Source of the DNA: Seminavis robusta
Lineage: Eukaryota; Bacillariophyta; Bacillariophyceae; Naviculales; Naviculaceae
Length of the DNA: 38,759 nucleotides
NCBI GenBank assembly: GCA_903772945.1
Contig: CAICTM010001052.1
Span: 1-38,759, forward strand
Reading direction: 5' to 3'
The notes beneath the pieces were generated by a model. That model saw only the letters and a program-made list of their open reading frames with translations, had not been told where the DNA came from and searched no databases. Positions 1-9,184 of the stretch are shown here, in pieces. Each line of letters begins with the position of its first letter. Position 1 is the first letter of the stretch. A program made the position numbers and the translations under genes.

Positions 1-987
1 GAATCTAGACAAAACATGCAGTGTCCTAGCTGGCTTCAAAGGTAAAGTCGATATGGTCAAGAGAGCTTCAGAACGGGCATCAACTTGCGGGGCATCTAGA
101 AGACCATCAGTCGAGAGGCGGAACTGCCTCCTCGAAGAGCTAAAAATCAGAGGAAAACGACCCCTCCATATCTCTTTGGCTCTCCCAGTTCACCTAAAGC
201 AGCTCTTCTACCAAGATATCTTTATCTAGCCATCATGATGATCCGGATAATTTGCTGTGCCGCTTCAACGCAAGCACCATTTGCTACGACACATCGCGCC
301 ATGAGAATATTGCAACTGCCCGCCCACTCAAGAGATCATACCCCCAGCAGTAACGAATTCTCCGAGTTCATGCCATTCACCGGTGATGTTGGAAACACAA
401 CAGAGGACAATTTCAAATGAGTGATACAACCCTTCCGGAGTCTATTTCCACCGAAGAATGCTTGCCCTCATTGAACAAGGGCAATGTGGGCCTTGGGAAT
501 AAACTACATGTTGCGTTGATGTCTTTTGTTGACAACCCCCATTCTAACCATGCTATGATCCTTCTCCCCTCCCAGTTTCAGCGGCTTGTAGACCAGGATA
601 AGTACCAGTCATAGGCAATGGGGAGCTGCACCAGAAGCAAAACAGTCAGTCCCGAATCTTCTCTAGTTACTACCTGTCCACCACCTTCGCCAGTCGAGCT
701 TGTTCAGGGAGCAGACTCTGCTCTGTTCACGATGTGACAGGCTACATCAACCATCATGGAGGCCCTTCCCGTCTGACAAGTTATGATATTTTGCTTTCCG
801 CTTTCGTCTAATGATGACCAAAAATTACACTGCCTTTTTTCCGACAATGTAGGTGACTTTGGAAGAGATCAATAGTGGCATCAAACCTATCCAAATTCAG
901 TGCTGACCTTTCCAGTCGCTTGTCCCATGCCAGAAAAGCAGATTGAATTCTTGCACAGTGACAAGAGGGAACCAGAGGGCGAGTGAA
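1..987. other. Left edge, no complete gene resolved
   Basis: A frame is open from base 2 to a TAG at 227-229, entering from outside the window. It could be the end of an exon or chance. A short ATG frame lies at 417-614. No splice pattern as clear as that found after 1095 joins these to the downstream exons, although the downstream gene must have upstream exons because its first visible exon has no start codon. Confidence 0.4.
417..614 (+). CDS. Small hypothetical ORF, 65 aa
   Basis: ATG-initiated frame of 65 codons ending in TAG. The composition is ordinary (acidic N-terminus, then a mixed hydrophobic segment ending in DQDKYQS) with no low-complexity bias. I do not recognise a domain. It could be an upstream exon of the spliced lysine-rich gene that follows, but no convincing donor was seen at its end. 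Its length is close to what chance allows. Confidence 0.2.
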   Translation: MSDTTLPESISTEECLPSLNKGNVGLGNKLHVALMSFVDNPHSNHAMILLPSQFQRLVDQDKYQS

Positions 988-1864
988 TACACTGGAAACG
1001 GACAAAGGGACAACAGTCAGGCGCAAACACCACAGCTCTACAAGAAGCTGCCGGCAAAGCTTTCAAAGGGCCTTCGAAAGGCGTCCAAGCCACTGTGAGT
1101 GAAAGAGTAGAAAGGCCATCTCTACTAATGCTGTGGCCTGGACCCCCACCCCTTGTCGTCTCTTCTTTAGAGTGCAAAAGATGGGTCTTCTGCTTCTTCA
1201 GACAAAAGTGTGATGTGCTCATGTATGTTCTCTCCCCCATCATAAACACTCATCTAACAAAACACTTGTACATTAACACAGCAGAAGGAGAAGAAAACAG
1301 GCAGAAAGGCAAAAGCTTCAGACAAAAGTGTAGTGCTCATTATGTTTCTCTCCCCCCCCATCATGAATTACTCTCTAACAAAAACAGCTGTACTTACACA
1401 GGAGGAGGAGAGAGAAACTAGACAGAAAAGGCAAATGAGGAAACAAAAGACCAAGAATGTGAGTCTTCTTTTCCTTTCCTTATTACCCAAAGTAATATTT
1501 ACCCTCTTTGTTTGTGCCTAACATACATCGCGCTTCTCTCTCTCTGCTTTTCTATTCCAGAAAAGGCTCAGTTCAGATAAACCGAGCAAAAAAGTAGCTA
1601 CCAAGAAATTCAAAGGTAAGTCAAAAAAGGATACTGTTCCAGCATGATAAGATGAGTTGTACTAAGACATCTTTTATTGTGTTGTGCTATGCTTTCACCT
1701 TCTCAGAAAAACGAAGAAACCCAGGGGAGGTATGACACAGACAGCAGAGAAAAAGCAGGAGTCTACTCTCGTCCCCTCACTTATTTTCTTTGCTACAGGT
1801 TCATTCCAGGGCGCAGCAGAGTCGATGGAGGAGGAATTGTCGGTTGGCTAGATGTAGAGATTGA
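987..1864 (+). CDS. Spliced lysine-rich protein (5' incomplete)
   Basis: Six short exons with GT-AG junctions can be read: up to 1094, 1171-1209, 1282-1329, 1402-1458, 1561-1615, 1707-1729, then 1799 onward. Introns are 76, 72, 72, 102, 91 and 69 bp, pyrimidine-rich before the acceptor; the 1459-1560 intron has a CCTAAC branch-like site. The 39-, 48- and 57-nt internal exons are all phase 0 and keep one frame. They read SAKDGSSASSDKS, QKEKKTGRKAKASDKS, EEERETRQKRQMRKQKTKN, then KRLSSDKPSKKVATKKFK. With all introns removed the frame ends at TGA 1862-1864. If the last two introns are kept it ends at TGA 1645-1647 after GKSKKDTVPA. No start codon is visible (TGA at 984-986), so 5' exons are missing. 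The product is a basic, probably disordered protein of unknown function; a nuclear or nucleic-acid-binding role would be a guess. Confidence 0.5.
1196..1437 (+). repeat. Tandem duplication of an exon-intron unit (2 x ~120 bp)
   Basis: Two diverged copies start at 1196 and 1316, exactly 120 bp apart. Each begins CTTCAGACAAAAGTG, runs through a donor, a TCTCTCCCCC tract, CTAACAAAA and ACACAG, then an exon rich in GAGGA/GAAGG and CAGAAA. Splice sites fall at equivalent places and both introns are 72 bp, so reading frame is preserved. Confidence 0.7.
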
Positions 1865-2426
1865 AGATGAGTTCGGTTTGAAGAGCAGTTTGTTAGCTTT
1901 TGGTACTACCGACATGATATGATCACGTCGGCATTGAATCCCTCAGTGAGCTTAAACAGACGTCAGCACTACAGAGGACTCACCTTCAAACTCCCTTGGA
2001 TTACATTCAAGAAACTCAGTGAGGTCAGCAAGCGTCCCAACAAGAAAGCCAAAGATTGCGTGGTAGAGATGTTGCAAGTATGATCAAGGAGGGGAGCATC
2101 GATGTATTAAATCTCTCCTAGGTTGGAAAAGAGACCATTTCAAGGAGGTGATGCAGTAGTGAAGAGATTTGGAACTTTGCATGTTCCCAGTTGACACACA
2201 AACTGTGGCCACCTTGAAGCCGGAGGCAAGCGACATTTCGAAAAAAGTGGCCGTCCTTGGATTCGAAAGCACGTTCGAGCTCTTCCAGGTCATTGATACT
2301 ACAGCCCCCCCCCCCTTCAAAACCTTCTTTTATTGTGAACATGAAGCCCCTCTGTTTTTCCCATCCCCCGGGCCATCTCCATCTACCCCAAAAGCCCTAG
2401 AAAAACCAGGTATTTACCCACTATGA
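1799..2426 (+). pseudogene. Decayed coding region, family unknown
   Basis: Coding-like sequence switches frame several times. From 1871 to 2083 one frame reads through FWYYRHDMITSALNP and LTFKLPWITFKKLSEV to a TGA. After a possible intron (GTATGA at 2078 to TAG at about 2120) another frame reads GGDAVVKRFGTLHVPS. A third (about 2184-2426) reads PVDTQTVATLKPEASDISKK and FESTFELFQVID before becoming proline-rich. No single set of introns joins these without a frame conflict, so I call it a pseudogene, perhaps the former 3' part of the preceding gene. No domain is recognised. Confidence 0.3.
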
Positions 2427-3778
2427 CCCTTAAATATTACCCAAACTACATTCTTTCCACAAATAGTAGTAAAATTCCCGTAGAATCCTCTATTTTATCC
2501 CCCAACCCCCCTAAACTGCTCTTTTTTTGCAACGGTTTTATAGATGTGTGAATGAAAGCACGACTCTCTTGGGCAGTTATTTCATTCCCAGTTCCTTGTG
2601 GGAGTTGAACCTGACAGGATGTTCTTTCGAAGTCAACAGGTGGGTCCACGTCATCACTGTGACTCGTGCTTTTGAAATATGCTGGTGTTGGTGGGACTGA
2701 GTCGATCTTAATCGAATAGGTTCGAATTCGATTTGATTTAGAGTGTGGGTTAATGTATTCCTCGACATCATAATGGGGTCTCGTTTTAGAGTCTGGGTTA
2801 ATGAGACAGTTAATGGGGGTTCTCGTTTTGCAGGAGAGACGTTAGGGCTTAGGTCCAAAGTGTGCCGTGGCATTAAATGTCAATGATGTCATCGCAGCCT
2901 TGAGATTTCAAAAAGAGACTGGCTATTTATTTGCTGCTAGTTTCGTCACGCCTGCCTGGTATCCATCTCTAAGTAATTGTCAAGCTGCAAACGATAATTG
3001 CTCCAGAAAATCCTTCTGCCAAACAATGAATCGACTCTGCGAGCCATTCTGTGCAGTTTTCAGGTGCTTTTGGCAGAAAAAAAGTCATCTGCCAGAGACA
3101 AACACCCTCCCGGCAGAAAAAAAAAACACCTCCCGGCAGAAAAAAACACCTCCCGGCAGAAAAAGCCATGCCGGCTTTCGGAACTGCAGAGTTCGAGGGC
3201 TTCTGCAGAGTGCACGCCAGCCTGCTTCAGGAAAAAAAGTGTTTCTGCGGACTCAAAAAGGGCGTTTCTGCAGAGTTTTTCATTCCCAGTGGAGTCATTG
3301 AAATTCGCTCCGATCGCGATCTTCGGTACGAGTGGTCTATCGGCAACACGAAGAGAGTAACTCAAGGTATCACGAGACGACACAGAGGTCAATTTGCTTG
3401 GTTGAAAGTGTTACCAGTGGATCCGCCATCCTTTGTTTAGTCAGTGGGTAGCTCACCTTGGATTCTGGAAGCTTTTGTGGGGAGATTCATTGGACCCAAG
3501 TTGACTGGCTCCACAGTGGCAAAAGCACCACAAACCAAGCCAATTCCCAGCACCACAGCAATTCAGGAAGCAGGTTCCAGCCCTTGTCCCTGGTCTACCT
3601 TATTCCATCACAGGCAAATTGAATTTCCTAGCCCCATACTATAAGGTCCCAGGAAGTCCCCTTTGTGTTTTCCCAGCTACAGTTGAGTCAGCCTTTATTC
3701 CACTGCCACAAGAGCTGAAACCCAGCGTCCCCAGTACAACCAGCACACACCTCTTCTTTGTCAGCAACAAGAGGCACC
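2427..3778. other. Non-genic stretch
   Basis: No supported gene. Near 2770-2840 there are short related phrases (GGGGTCTCGTTTTAGAG and GGGGTTCTCGTTTTGCAG, each next to GTTAATG). At 3060-3170 there is a GGCAGAAAA-rich repeat. The open frames between 3000 and 3440 are by-products of the repeat. The last 300 bp before 3779 are pyrimidine- and CCAG-rich and could be the leader of the following frame. Confidence 0.5.
3100..3170 (+). repeat. Minisatellite, ~20-bp CACCTCCCGGCAGAAAAAAA unit
   Basis: Three adjacent copies of C(A)CCTCCCGGCAGAAAA differ in A-run length. Looser TGGCAGAAAA/TCTGCCA words lie on both sides (about 3017, 3070 and 3088), giving local inverted repeats. Confidence 0.75.
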
Positions 3779-5900
3779 ATGTCTTTCTACAGTTTCACCA
3801 GCAATGTGAGTGACCCTTATGCCCCTGGCTACTCCGACCGTGGCTGGCACTACGTCTACTCTGGTCCCCAAGTCCAAGGTAGCTACACCTGTGCCCGCCC
3901 CACACACCACGATGGAGCTGGCAACAGCAACCTAGCCTACCGCCACCGGCATCGAGATACACAGCCACCAGTGTCACCACCACATGAATACAAATCCGTC
4001 TTTGACATTCTTGAGAAGACACCGGCACCACCTGTGTCAACAGTGTTCCCACCAGACACATACAAATCACCCTTCCACATCATTGAGAAGAGGCCGGCAC
4101 CAATGGCCTATGGTAGGACCAACCACCAGCTGGGTGATGGGGAGATTTCAGAGCTGTCTCCCAACAGCTCCAGTTGTCACCCAGATGTCATTTATACCCC
4201 AGCCATGGAAGACATGCTGATCCACTTTCAACAGCAACAGGCCACCGTTGCTCGACAACTCGACCTCATGAGAGCTTATCACGAATCATTCAAGCAAGAC
4301 ATGAGAGCTGACCACGAAACCTTCAAACGAAAGATGGAAGCTTAGTTCATCGCCCTGAAGGACCAACTGACAGCTCAACTGGACGCCTTGGTCGTGGTAG
4401 CTGCTAGGCCACCTGTCACAGTACCTACACCTGCTTTGACACCACCAGTTCATGGGGAGACCAATGCCACTCCACTGTCAGTCATGGGCAGTGATGATGG
4501 CGTCCACAAGCCGACTGGTGACAGCGCTATTGGTCACCAACGGCTCCACAGCCCAAAGAAGCAGCAGCGCCACAGGGCTACTCGTTCCATGCAAGATGCC
4601 ACTGCCATCCAGCAACGATTGACTGATGCCCTCTTGGCCACCAACCAGCTGCCCACCAATGTAGCCACGGCTCCATCTCCCAAGCTAGCTCGTGGGGAGT
4701 TGCCTGTCACACGACCCCTGCGCGTCCCAGCTACGAGCCACCAGCTGCCCAGTGCCACACCCTTGAATGCCCTCGCTGGTGCCCATCCATCGTTGGATGA
4801 TGGGGAGATTATCGAGCTTGCCAGCCCTAATAGTCATCCAACCTCTGGGGAGATCATGATGGCAAAACCTCCAGCCAGCAAGCAACCAGCTTCGAGAGCT
4901 GGCGCCAACAACATTCCAGTTGCACAACCAAATAGACCAAGTGTGGCTCCCACTCAGTCAGCTCTACAACCAAGAGCACAAGAGCAGACCCACACAGTGG
5001 TGACCCCCAAGCAACCTGCTCCAAGGCACAGAGCACACAAGGGTCCCACCACAACCAACATTCGCAGGAGACCTAGTGGTCCATCACCCACAGTGACACC
5101 CAAGGTTCCCAGCCTGGTCCCCACAGAACCCCCAACCTATGGCACAGCCAATGCCTCAAGACTCGTACCCAATGAGGTCCCGTTGTCTTTGGATAGGACC
5201 AGCCTTGGTCCAACCATCACCAGTCCATTTGCCAGGAGGCCCACCAAGCAGATACCCTCTGCTCTTGGTGGAATCCATGGGGAGCAACCACAGCAAGCAC
5301 CTTTGACCAAGGCAGCTTTGGTGTCTCCTACCCAGGAGCTGACTGCCATGGTGTCGCCTTCCCAGAAGCTGACCGCCACCATGCTTTCTACCCCAAAGCT
5401 GGCTGCCATGGCATTAGTGCATGGCAATGGACCAATCCCGGTGACGCCCCTGGATTTTCGGACGGGCAACTAGACTACGTCCCTGTCTGGTACAGCCCAT
5501 CCATCCCATCCGTCAAGGGACATGATTGCGGGGCAAGAAGGCCGCTCCACTGAGAGCTTGCCACCGCTGAATTCGGCCTGTGGCAAAGCCACAATATTTG
5601 TCTACATATGAAGAGAACAAACAACAGCTATGATAGCAACCAGCACTGCCGACACCTTCTAAGTCTGGCGATGCTGATGGACCAGGCAACTACTTGCCTA
5701 CCTTTGGTCGAGTCCCTGACCAACCATACATGTCCCTCCACTTGTGAGATTCCAGATCTCACGTTGTGTTCCACTAGCAGCCGATGCTGAGTGGCCCATG
5801 AATGTTTCGTTCGTGGGGAGAGTTTGTAGATAGTTAGTTAGTAACTAGTCGTGTATTGTGGCATTCCCATGAGAGCGGATCCATACGCACTCGTGGGGAG
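3478..5900 (+). repeat. Cluster of nine TGGGGAG heptamers
   Basis: TGGGGAG begins at 3478, 4138, 4453, 4693, 4801, 4846, 5278, 5814 and 5894, all on the plus strand. Six lie in the long frame, always as NNT-GGG-GAG (x-Gly-Glu). Three lie outside coding, two of them as TCGTGGGGAG. AGGGGAG follows at about 8002, 8116 and 8184. About 0.15 copies would be expected by chance in this span. Confidence 0.7.
3779..5473 (+). pseudogene. Long Pro/Thr/Ala-rich ORF with one in-frame TAG; possible retroelement ORF1
   Basis: The ATG at 3779 (context CACCATGTC) opens a frame of 564 codons to TAG 5471-5473. It is interrupted once, by TAG at 4343-4345 (codon 189). Reading continues without shift across it (KRKMEA, stop, FIALKDQLTAQLDALV), so both halves are one former or readthrough gene. 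Residues about 1-140 contain a duplicated motif (EYKSVFDILEKTPAPP and TYKSPFHIIEKRPAP). Residues 145-205 look like a coiled coil (QQQQATVARQLDLMRAYHES). The rest is disordered, Pro/Thr/Ala-rich, with GDGEISELSPNS repeated later as DDGEIIELASPNS. No zinc knuckle, protease, RT or integrase is seen. Coiled coil plus disordered tail would fit a Gag-like ORF of a non-autonomous element, but this is inference. Confidence 0.55.
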
Positions 5901-6496
5901 CGATAACTTTTAGGAGCGAGAGCTCTGGATCCCGTCAGAGATAGCTCCAACAGCTATGCTGGCCTACAGCTCCAGCACCCACAGCTGGCTTATCTCCAGC
6001 CAAAGCAGCAAGAAAGGATCGTCCTTTCCATCATAGTTAAGAAAATAGTACGAAAGATTGAGACCGATCCTGATTAGCTTGTAGCCCCTTTGATACCGCA
6101 GCAGTTGATTCCTATCCTGTTGAGGCCGGGTAGAAGCAGTACTAGGAGGTAGCAGATAGTACTATTCCCAGACTGCCACTGCACGATTGAATAACGAAGG
6201 CCTCCAGCTCCTGAGGAGAGCTGGCCCAAAAGGGCCCAGCAGAGAGCTCTGCTGGCCCTCCTGTCTGACTGACAGGGCCAAGTCCTTGGCTTGGGTGCCT
6301 ACTGGAGGTGTTGGATACTCCTGAGGCACGACAAGGCTCCCTGAACTGCCTGACTACCGCTGTACCTGAGGAAGGGTTTCACCGATGCCTGGAACTGTCC
6401 CAAGAATGACAACAATTTTGGTGTCGTCCACGCAGCTTTACTGCTACAATCACAACCAGTGACAACAATTGCTACAATGACAATGGCACCGCCATC
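5474..6496. other. Non-coding stretch after the long ORF
   Basis: No gene is supported. It contains two TCGTGGGGAG copies, a TAGTTAGTTAGTAACTAG run near 5828-5850, paired phrases GAGAGCGGATCC and GAGAGCTCTGGATCC (about 5871 and 5920), and the hairpin array listed separately. It could hold the 3' non-coding part or LTR of an element that begins at 3779, but no matching second LTR was found. Confidence 0.45.
6204..6329. other. Array of five consecutive hairpins
   Basis: Inverted arms are CCAGCTC/GAGCTGG (6204-6210/6218-6224), GGCCC/GGGCC (6223-6227/6232-6236), CCAGCAGAG/CTCTGCTGG (6236-6244/6247-6255, 2-nt loop), CTGTC/GACAG with outer GGCC/GGCC (6254-6279), and GTGCCT/AGGCAC with inner GGAG/CTCC (6295-6300/6324-6329). 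Neighbouring stems share bases, so not all can form at once. Could be a structured RNA or a cruciform-prone site; no known RNA family is recognised. Confidence 0.5.
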
Positions 6497-7060
6497 ATGA
6501 CGCTACATGACAACATTTTTGGTACCGCCCACGCTGCTACTACTCGGGCGGGTGACCACTGTGCACACGACAAATCACGCCCCAACGACAAACACGGTGA
6601 CACAGTTCTCATTCCACCTTCAGCGAGCCGAAAGCCTACAATCCTCGTCTTGACAGAGCAGAATCCTGTCCTCGAAAAGAAGCCACATCACATCGCTGCT
6701 GACAACAATAATCCGTTCGGTCTCATCATTACCAACACCCGTGGCAAACCCGACAACTTACCCCGCAACAGCGCCTGCTACAATAATAGCGCAAGATCCA
6801 CTCATGACGACAACCACAGCAGCCGGTCTGCTCAGCTTGCGCTTGCTATCAATGTGTCTGGTATGCCCTCTACCGCAGAGTTTGCCTGCCAAAAAAGGGG
6901 AGATCATGGCAAGCTCATGCTCGACAAAACAGCGCCGTCGACAATTCTCACCGCTTCCATGCTGCTCCTACTACTGTTGCAAAATGATATACCAAGTCTG
7001 CTCCACCTGCCAATACAGTCAAAAACAATGTCAGCATTATCTTTGCCGACGACACTGTGA
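6497..7060 (+). CDS. Asn/Asp/Thr-rich ORF, probably decayed
   Basis: ATG frame of 187 codons. It opens MTLHDNIFGTAHAATTRAGD, and similar DNNxFG-like wording recurs upstream (about 6408-6440, GACAACAATTTTGGTGTCG) and later (DNNNPFGLIITN). This suggests a repetitive coding ancestor. A neighbouring frame (6741-7160) overlaps it, and the downstream 7311 frame is in a different phase, so the region has probably suffered frameshifts. No domain is recognised. Confidence 0.25.
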   Translation: MTLHDNIFGTAHAATTRAGDHCAHDKSRPNDKHGDTVLIPPSASRKPTILVLTEQNPVLEKKPHHIAADNNNPFGLIITNTRGKPDNLPRNSACYNNSARSTHDDNHSSRSAQLALAINVSGMPSTAEFACQKRGDHGKLMLDKTAPSTILTASMLLLLLLQNDIPSLLHLPIQSKTMSALSLPTTL

Positions 7061-7310
7061 AAGAGCTCAGCAACAGAAAACCAACAGTCTCCTTCACGAC
7101 GTGTGTTACAGATGCGACACCATCTACGTATGCCTACATGTCACCATTGGTCGCATATGACAAACAACCACCCACTTCAACTTTTCTCGTCTCAAACAAC
7201 AACAATTAGTTTAGTCACGCCCGTGTTAAAGACAAGAACGTCTGCTACGAGAACGATGGTGAACGCGACAACTAGTAGTTGCAATCACCAAGGCGCAACT
7301 GAGCCCGACA

Positions 7311-7997
7311 ATGTACAAAAACACCTCTCTGATTGCCAACAGCGTGAAAGTGGCATCCTCCGGCCATGGAAAGCCCACAGTTTTCCACAAGCAGCCGCCT
7401 AACAAGTCCAGTTGTTGCTATGAAGTGAGTAAACCCATTTTGGTTGCCAGCGTCGCCTACCGGTACACCAGCTCAGCTTTAACTGCTGATACCTCAAAGG
7501 ACTCCGTCTTTGACCTTACCAATGACGCCGACAACCTCGTTTTGGCTATCAACAATGATGCTAACAGTATCACCATTGCCGACGACCATGAGCAAACTTT
7601 GGTCTACGACAACAACCAGAAGAGCTGTAAACCACGGCGAATGATCTGCCCTTCTACCAACGTCTGTGAGCTAATTTCTCCCTTAGCATGTGCCCGTGCC
7701 AGCCGCTCTTCCTTGGCCGTCGATACCTACATGAAAGCCTCTTTTCTCGTCGACAAGCCCAACACCCAATACAACAACGATGTGACAACCACCATGTTTG
7801 AAAGCATGCTGGCTATCGACGTCTACAACAGAAAGAAGCCATCTTTGAGTTTCAAAGATGGCAGCTTGAAAGAGCCACTTTCCAACCATGGAACTACAGC
7901 AATAACTGCCTCCTCCTCCACCTCCACGGAGCCATCTTTTATATCTTTGACTCCAATCCCGACAACCAACTGCTCCTCTTTGGAGCCAACACAATGA
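7311..7997 (+). CDS. Hypothetical Asn/Ser/Thr-rich ORF, 228 aa
   Basis: ATG frame of 228 codons ending in TGA. The middle part (FDLTNDADNLVLAINNDANS, then TIADDHEQTLVYDNNQ) continues the Asp/Asn pattern of the upstream region. The C-terminus is Ser/Thr/Pro-rich. Four scattered cysteines, no signal peptide, no membrane segment. The 6497 frame and this one are out of phase, so they may be two remains of one repetitive gene or of a non-autonomous element. Confidence 0.3.
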   Translation: MYKNTSLIANSVKVASSGHGKPTVFHKQPPNKSSCCYEVSKPILVASVAYRYTSSALTADTSKDSVFDLTNDADNLVLAINNDANSITIADDHEQTLVYDNNQKSCKPRRMICPSTNVCELISPLACARASRSSLAVDTYMKASFLVDKPNTQYNNDVTTTMFESMLAIDVYNRKKPSLSFKDGSLKEPLSNHGTTAITASSSTSTEPSFISLTPIPTTNCSSLEPTQ

Positions 7998-8506
7998 AAA
8001 TAGGGGAGCCAGCAAACTCCCTCACCACCAATGACAAGATTGCCATCATTTTGTCCTCCCACAAGCCGCCTTCTACCTTCTTTTGGTCACCCTTCCATGC
8101 TGACACTTGGGATTTAGGGGAGCAACCTCATCAAAACCAGGAGCACACAACCCTCTTCCCTGACAGTCAATCATTAGTCAGCAAGGGGAGCACAATTCCA
8201 CCACATTTGCCAATTCAATCTACTTTGGAGTCACGATCCTCATTCAGGGGGGTGATAAACGGGCAATTTCAGTCGTGCCTCTTACCCTATTTTGGCCTGT
8301 TTCACAGCTTTCCTGCGTTATTATTGCTTTTACAGCTATGCAGACTTTTAGCTAGTTTTGTAAAGAGCAGCAATGCTCATAGTTTTCTTCTTTATCGTTT
8401 GCCTTTGCACGTCTTCAACGGGCCTAGACGAAGCTAACCACGCACGCTACGACGCCAACCTTTAGAAGGGAGACCCCCTCGAAGTACTTGTACTTTAGCA
8501 CAAGCC
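7998..8506. other. Non-coding stretch with purine tracts
   Basis: Three AGGGGAG words (about 8002, 8116, 8184) and AGGGGGGTGATAAACGG at about 8246-8262 resemble polypurine tracts followed by a TG, as at the inner edge of a 3' LTR. No second copy of the sequence after 8252 was found in the window, so LTR identity is unproven. Confidence 0.3.
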
Positions 8507-8656
8507 ATGGAACTTGACGCACAAAAACCGAGTCACTCCTCCAATGCAGTGAATCTCCCTCCTTTGATTCGCAAGGTTCTTTATAAATTCACAGCAGACG
8601 ACTTTGTGGTTAGACTCGAGTCAATTGCTCATAAATTGATACCTAGTTACCAGTAG
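8507..8656 (+). CDS. Small ORF, 49 aa
   Basis: ATG at 8507 in context AGCCATGG, stop TAG 8654-8656. It reads MELDAQKPSHSSNAVNLPPL, then an amphipathic segment RKVLYKFTADDFVVRLES. The composition is protein-like rather than low-complexity, but at 49 codons chance cannot be excluded. It could be the start of a truncated element protein. Confidence 0.25.
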   Translation: MELDAQKPSHSSNAVNLPPLIRKVLYKFTADDFVVRLESIAHKLIPSYQ

Positions 8657-9184
8657 CTAGGACCAGCATACGTCACCCGTGGTCCAGGATGACCACCCTG
8701 CACCACCTAGCTAGGGCCAAAGCACCTCCTTCACAGCCCCCTGAAAGCTTTTTCAGCCACCCCGCCAGTCATTTTGAAGGGCACAACAGGCAAAATGCAA
8801 TGTGGTTCCTCAAATCACTACAGTACTAGAACCCCTACCAGCCAGGATCTAACTCCAAATAATAATATGATGAAAACAAAACAGGCATATATGTGGGCAC
8901 CCCAAGGGTAGTAAATTCGGCTTTCCGTCCACAATACACACGTGGGTTGGCGCCCCCAGAGGGACCTCTTGTATGGTCGAATCTTCGCGGGCCCGAACTT
9001 GAGTCTTTGTACCATTCGTGCGATGTATCCTTATCTCTAATGATTGTTTCCATGTCACCTTTTTGGATCTTGCCGTATCTTTTGATCGCGCAACCCACGA
9101 ACTCCTGGAGCACAATTATTGAGACAACAAGCAACAAACAACTACTACTAGTACCGTAATACAGTAATAGAAGCAAGCAATAAG
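8657..9184. other. Intergenic, upstream of the 9185 gene
   Basis: No gene supported in either strand; the minus-strand frames here overlap each other and look random. The last 60 bp before 9185 are A/C-rich (CAACAAGCAACAAACAAC), as expected for a 5' leader. No clear TATA box. Confidence 0.4.

Noticed and set aside
8246..8500. Candidate 3' LTR after the AGGGGGG tract
   Set aside because: No second copy of this sequence, no matching 5' LTR before 3779, and no pol gene between; kept only as a purine-tract note.
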